From Motilibacter peucedani (GTDB lineage Bacteria; Actinomycetota; Actinomycetes; Motilibacterales; Motilibacteraceae), in NCBI RefSeq assembly GCF_003634695.1, contig NZ_RBWV01000016.1:124001-188000 (forward strand): 64,000 bases of DNA, written 5' to 3'. Below are positions 55,942 to 64,000 of this stretch, one piece after another (positions within the stretch are counted from its first letter, which is position 1; each line of letters begins with the position of its first letter). The position numbers were made by a program, and so were the translations under genes. The notes under the pieces are model-generated. The model worked only from the letters and a program-made list of their open reading frames with translations, was not told the origin of the DNA and did no database searches.

Positions 55942-56526
55942 CTGACCGAGGCGACCTTCCTCGTCGTCGGCCTCGGCAACCCGGGAGAGGAGTACGCCGC
56001 CACCCGCCACAACGCGGGCTGGCTCGTGCTCGACGTCCTGGCGCAGCGGGCCGGGGGGCGCTTCAGCGCCTCCCGGCGCTGCCGTGCCGACGTGCTGGAG
56101 ACCCGGCTCGGCGGGCCGGGCGGCTCGCGCGTCGTGCTGGCGAAGCCGCGCTCCTACATGAACGAGTCCGGCGGACCGGTGGCGGCCCTGCGCGACTTCT
56201 ACAAGATCGACCCGGCGCACACCGTCGCGGTGCACGACGAGCTCGACCTGCCGTTCGGCTCCCTGCGGCTCAAGTTCGGCGGCGGCGACAACGGCCACAA
56301 CGGGCTCAAGTCGATGCGCCGCTCGCTGGGCACCGGCGACTTCTTCCGGGCGCGCTTCGGCATCGGGCGCCCGCCCGGTCGCCAGGACCCCGCCGACTAC
56401 GTGCTCAAGCCGTTCGCCTCCGCCGAGCGCAAGGAGGTCGACGTGCTCGCCGAGCGCGCGGCCGACGCCGTCGAGGTGCTGCTGGCCCAGGGCCTCGAGC
56501 AGGCGCAGCAGCAGTTCAACGACTGA
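55942..56526 (+). CDS. pth: Peptidyl-tRNA hydrolase, apparent CTG start
   Basis: 194 aa. [20 protein letters not shown] (catalytic His and Asn), [40 protein letters not shown] and [20 protein letters not shown] are complete Pth motifs. The reading frame opens at the rplY stop (55936-55938) and reads GCC CTG ACC GAG GCG ACC TTC; there is no ATG, GTG or TTG before the conserved core until 56026, which would delete the catalytic His. CTG 55942 gives (M)[14 protein letters not shown], the usual length, with AGGG seven nt upstream. Recycles peptidyl-tRNA; essential. Confidence 0.95.
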   Translation: MTEATFLVVGLGNPGEEYAATRHNAGWLVLDVLAQRAGGRFSASRRCRADVLETRLGGPGGSRVVLAKPRSYMNESGGPVAALRDFYKIDPAHTVAVHDELDLPFGSLRLKFGGGDNGHNGLKSMRRSLGTGDFFRARFGIGRPPGRQDPADYVLKPFASAERKEVDVLAERAADAVEVLLAQGLEQAQQQFND

Positions 56527-56549
56527 ACGGCGCCCGTAGACTGGGCCGC

Positions 56550-57524
56550 ATGTCGACCGCTGCACCGCACGCTCCTGGCCGTCTCGACCGCGACGCCGTC
56601 ACCTACGTCGCCGGCCACCGCGGGCTGGTGGGCGGGGCGGTGTGGCGCCACTTCGAGGCCGAGGGCTTCACCCGCCTGGTCGGTCGCAGCTCGCGCGAGC
56701 TCGACCTGCGCGACCGCGACGCGGTGTTCGCGTTCTTCCGCGAGGTCCGTCCCGAGGTCGTCGTGGTGGCTGCGGCGAAGGTCGGCGGCATCCTCGCCAA
56801 CGACACCTACCCCGCCGACTTCCTCAGCGAGAACCTGCAGATCCAGGTCAACCTGATGGACGCGGCCCGCGAGCAGCGCACCCCGCGCCTGCTGTTCCTC
56901 GGCTCGAGCTGCATCTACCCGAAGTTCGCCGAGCAGCCGATCCGCGAGGACTCCCTGCTGACCGGGGCCCTCGAGCCCACCAACGACGCCTACGCGATCG
57001 CGAAGATCGCCGGCATCATGCAGGTCCAGTCGATCCGCCGGCAGGACGACCTGCACTACATCTCGGCGATGCCGACCAACCTCTACGGCCCGGGCGACAA
57101 CTTCGACCCGAAGGGCTCGCACGTGCTGCCGGCGCTGATCCGCCGCTTCCACGAGGCCGCGGAGGCCGGCGTGCCGAGCGTCACCTGCTGGGGCAGCGGC
57201 ACCCCGCGCCGCGAGTTCCTGCACGTCGACGACCTCGCGCGGGCGTGCCTGTTCCTGCTCGAGAACTACGACTCGCCCGAGACCATCAACGTGGGCACCG
57301 GCGAGGACCTCACGATCCGCGAGCTGGCCGAGACCGTGGCCGACGTCGTCGGCTACACCGGCACCATCGAGTGGGACACCAGCAAGCCCGACGGCACGCC
57401 CCGCAAGCTGCTCGACGTCTCGCGCCTGGAGCAGCTGGGCTGGAAGCCGTCGGTGCGCCTGCCCGACGGGCTGCGCTCGACCTACGAGTGGTACCTCGCC
57501 CACCTCGAGACGCTGCGCGGCTGA
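56550..57524 (+). CDS. fcl: GDP-L-fucose synthase
   Basis: 324 aa. SDR epimerase/reductase: TYVAGHRGLVGGAVWRHFE (NADP Rossmann loop), AAAKVGGILANDTYPADFL, LGSSCIYPKFAEQPIRED (active-site Cys121), NDAYAIAKIAG (Tyr148, Lys152) and MPTNLYGPGDNFDP. It converts GDP-4-keto-6-deoxymannose to GDP-L-fucose; gmd is not in the window. ATG 56550 is 7 nt after TAGACT (56537-56542), leaderless. It probably serves envelope polysaccharide. Confidence 0.93.
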   Translation: MSTAAPHAPGRLDRDAVTYVAGHRGLVGGAVWRHFEAEGFTRLVGRSSRELDLRDRDAVFAFFREVRPEVVVVAAAKVGGILANDTYPADFLSENLQIQVNLMDAAREQRTPRLLFLGSSCIYPKFAEQPIREDSLLTGALEPTNDAYAIAKIAGIMQVQSIRRQDDLHYISAMPTNLYGPGDNFDPKGSHVLPALIRRFHEAAEAGVPSVTCWGSGTPRREFLHVDDLARACLFLLENYDSPETINVGTGEDLTIRELAETVADVVGYTGTIEWDTSKPDGTPRKLLDVSRLEQLGWKPSVRLPDGLRSTYEWYLAHLETLRG

Positions 57525-57537
57525 GCCGCCCGCCGGC

Positions 57538-60267
<2,730 letters not shown>

Positions 60268-60303
60268 GGCGAGCAGACTACTGGAGCCCTCCCGGGCGGC
60301 CCG

Positions 60304-61788
60304 CTACAGCCGTACGGTCACGGAGGTGGTGACGCGCGCCCCGCGCGGACCGGCGGTCAGGGCCACCACCCAGCGGCCGTGCTTGGCCGGGCGGTGCTTC
60401 ACCGTGCGGTTCCAGGTGAGGACCCGGGTGCCCCGCGCCAGCGTGCGCGAGACCACCACGGTGGCCGGCGCCGCCTTGGCGCCGCGCGCCGGCACCGGGC
60501 GGACGGTCATCGTGACCGTCGCCTTCCGGTCGAGGCGGAACGCGACGCGTACGCTGCGCGCCGCCACGACCGAGCGGCAGCCGGTGCGCCGGGTGCTGAC
60601 CGCGCACACCACCACCTTGGGCTTTCCCGGCTTGGCGACCGGAGGGGCAGGCGGAGCCGGCGGAGCAGGGGGCGCGGGCGGGGCCGGGGGTGCAGGCGGA
60701 GCAGGCGCGGGCGCGTCGGCGGTGGTCGGCAGCACGACCCGACCGACCTGGTTGGAGCCCGGGTCGGTGAACCACAGGGCGCCGTCGGGACCCGCCGCGA
60801 GGTCGCCGAGCGTGCGGGGCCCGAGGTCGTAGGACGCCCCCACCGCCTCGCCGTCGACCCGGTTGAGGAAGGTGTGCTTGGTCGAGCGGTCGACGGTGGT
60901 GAACCACAGGTGCCCGTCGGAGGCGAGCGTGATGTCGCTCGGGCCCGCGTTGGAGGCCAGCGGGACGGTGTGGGGCGCGCCGGCGGCGTCGAGGTAGCCC
61001 AGGGCGCTGTCGTAGGGCGACACCGAGCCCCAGGCACCGCCGTTCCACCAGGCGGTCCACCAGAGCCGGCCGGTCGAGTCGAACGCCATCGAGCGGATGT
61101 CGCTGCGCGCGGGGTCGACCGCCACCGAGGAGCCCGCGCCGTCGGGCCCGATGCGGTGCAGCGTCTGGTTGGGTCCCCCGAGCTGGCTGGCGCAGCCGAA
61201 CCACAGGGCGCCGCCCGCGTCGGCGATGCTCGGCGACGGACCCTCGCAGGTCACCGGGAGCGAGCTCCAGGTGCCTCGCACGCCGGTGGAGAAGCGCAGC
61301 ACCTCGTCGCCGTAGCGGGTGGTGGCGTAGAGGGAGGACCCCGTCGGCGTGAGCGACTCGAGCGGTGCTACCGGGTCGCCGAGCGGCGAGTCCTTGTAGA
61401 GCTCGGGCGCGCCGGCGCCCGCGGCGCTCACGGGCACGCGGAACACCCGGGTGTCGACCTCGTCGGCGAACCAGACGGCGTCGGGCCCTGCGGCGATGAG
61501 GTCGGGGCCGGTGTCGTCCACGCTGCTGTCGGACGGGACGGGGACCTCGCTGAGCGTGCCCGCGGCGGTGATGCGGCCGAGCTTGTGGGAGGCCAGCTCG
61601 GTGAACCACACCGCGCCGTCGGGCCCGGTCACCAGGTGGCTCGGCTTGGCCCCGCCGGTCGGCAGGTCGACCACCGTGAGGGCGGGCGCGGTGTCCGCCG
61701 ATGCCGCGGTGGGCGCCAGCAGCCCCGCACCGGCGAGGGCGGCAGCGGTCAGCGCGACGGGGACGGCTCGGGTCACGGACGCACGCAT
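60304..61788 (-). CDS. Secreted beta-propeller (virginiamycin B lyase-like/NHL) protein
   Basis: 494 aa. Signal peptide ending ASA-DT (about residue 32), six or seven propeller repeats with the recurring GPDGAVWFTE / GPDGALWFTDPGSNQVGR motif (as in Vgb streptogramin lyases), an (APP)n linker about 360-385 and a C-terminal Ig/fibronectin-like domain (VRVAFRLDRKATVTMTVRPV ... VTTSVTVRL). Secretion and the extra domain make it unlikely to be an antibiotic lyase; carbohydrate or wall binding is possible. ATG 61788 is 7 nt after TAGGAT (61796-61801, minus strand). Confidence 0.85.
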   Translation of the reverse strand: MRASVTRAVPVALTAAALAGAGLLAPTAASADTAPALTVVDLPTGGAKPSHLVTGPDGAVWFTELASHKLGRITAAGTLSEVPVPSDSSVDDTGPDLIAAGPDAVWFADEVDTRVFRVPVSAAGAGAPELYKDSPLGDPVAPLESLTPTGSSLYATTRYGDEVLRFSTGVRGTWSSLPVTCEGPSPSIADAGGALWFGCASQLGGPNQTLHRIGPDGAGSSVAVDPARSDIRSMAFDSTGRLWWTAWWNGGAWGSVSPYDSALGYLDAAGAPHTVPLASNAGPSDITLASDGHLWFTTVDRSTKHTFLNRVDGEAVGASYDLGPRTLGDLAAGPDGALWFTDPGSNQVGRVVLPTTADAPAPAPPAPPAPPAPPAPPAPPAPPVAKPGKPKVVVCAVSTRRTGCRSVVAARSVRVAFRLDRKATVTMTVRPVPARGAKAAPATVVVSRTLARGTRVLTWNRTVKHRPAKHGRWVVALTAGPRGARVTTSVTVRL

Positions 61789-61847
61789 GGGCGCGATCCT
61801 AGGCAGACGCCGCGAGCTCTGGCCAGGCCCGCAGGCCCGCCGGACCG

Positions 61848-61888
61848 TAGGCTGAGAGGCACACCCCCGCTCCGGCCTCGGACGGGGG
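61848..61888 (+). promoter_or_regulatory. mfd promoter candidate and leader hairpin
   Basis: TAGGCT (61848-61853) is a -10 candidate giving a leader of about 60 nt. CCCCCG (61864-61869) and CGGGGG (61883-61888) can pair. GAGGAG precedes the ATG by 10 nt. Confidence 0.4.
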
Positions 61889-61918
61889 CTGTCCGTCGTG
61901 CGCGAGGAGCGAGTCCCC

Positions 61919-64000
<2,082 letters not shown>

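Noticed and set aside
56026-56526. GTG 56026 as the start of pth
   Set aside because: It would delete GLGNPG and the catalytic His/Asn region, which are present and in frame just upstream.

Overview
The window is a gene-dense, very GC-rich (by eye above 70%) chromosomal stretch of an actinobacterium. Evidence: GTG/ATG starts with abundant 4-nt RTGA stop/start overlaps, an IdeR-type iron regulator with every metal ligand in place, a SepX/GlpR divisome protein, a Ruc-type zinc-ribbon chaperone behind a CIRCE element, an actinobacterial c-di-AMP riboswitch and SigE-family ECF factors. Gene content and order follow the mycobacterial block mscL - ruc - 5-FTHF cyclo-ligase - moeA/glp - rimJ - glpR - pmt/rsmI - metG - tatD - ksgA - ispE - glmU/prs/rplY/pth - mfd, opened up by insertions. 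Genus cannot be decided from the sequence alone. No insertion sequence, prophage or CRISPR array was seen.

Layout. 1-2708 (minus): photolyase, then a ParA / ribbon-helix-helix / UdgX operon cut by the left edge. 2797-4939 (plus): ideR, then a c-di-AMP riboswitch controlling a secreted NlpC/P60 hydrolase. 5041-12184: phosphatase, a 42-aa acidic protein, SAF-domain protein with mscL, CIRCE-ruc, and a serine-to-acetate module (sdaA, pta, ackA). 12255-15863: a lipid/glycan group (YbhN-like membrane protein, PAP2 phosphatase, GT4 glycosyltransferase, PIG-L deacetylase). 15910-17915: ECF sigma factor with a candidate membrane anti-sigma, closed by a 61-bp nested palindrome. 17997-26086: RNase Z, HelD, an endo/exonuclease/phosphatase-family protein, M23 peptidase, CBS protein, K+/H+-type antiporter, 5-FTHF cyclo-ligase. 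26171-31974: diguanylate cyclase, moeA/glp, moaC, mogA and rimJ in one 4-nt-overlap chain, then sepX/glpR. 32034-43958: tRNA-Ala(CGC), a polytopic alpha/beta-hydrolase-like protein, pmt/rsmI divergent pair, metG-tatD-ksgA-ispE and an ABC-F ATPase. 44005-49382: small secreted protein, second ECF pair, MarR/TetR pair, polysaccharide flippase, fatty-acid desaturase with an operator-like promoter. 49577-64000: tRNA-Gln(TTG), glmU-prs, polyprenyl-phosphate sugar transferase, an LAXTG surface protein, rplY-pth, fcl, ppc, a secreted beta-propeller protein and the first two thirds of mfd.

Two window-wide patterns stand out. First, at least 18 genes carry a -10-like hexamer (consensus xAnnnT, mostly TAGnnT or CACACT) exactly 6 or 7 nt before the start codon and usually no Shine-Dalgarno, the signature of leaderless mRNAs; this also helps decide start codons. 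Second, genes inside operons are welded by GTGA/ATGA overlaps, and two of them (pth, and less securely the MarR gene) appear to start at CTG.

The signalling content is notable: c-di-AMP (riboswitch on a cell-wall hydrolase), c-di-GMP (active-looking GGDEF protein translationally coupled to the gephyrin-like MoeA/Glp), heat/redox stress (HrcA/CIRCE-ruc), iron (IdeR) and two ECF systems sit together with cell-wall, divisome and envelope-polysaccharide genes.
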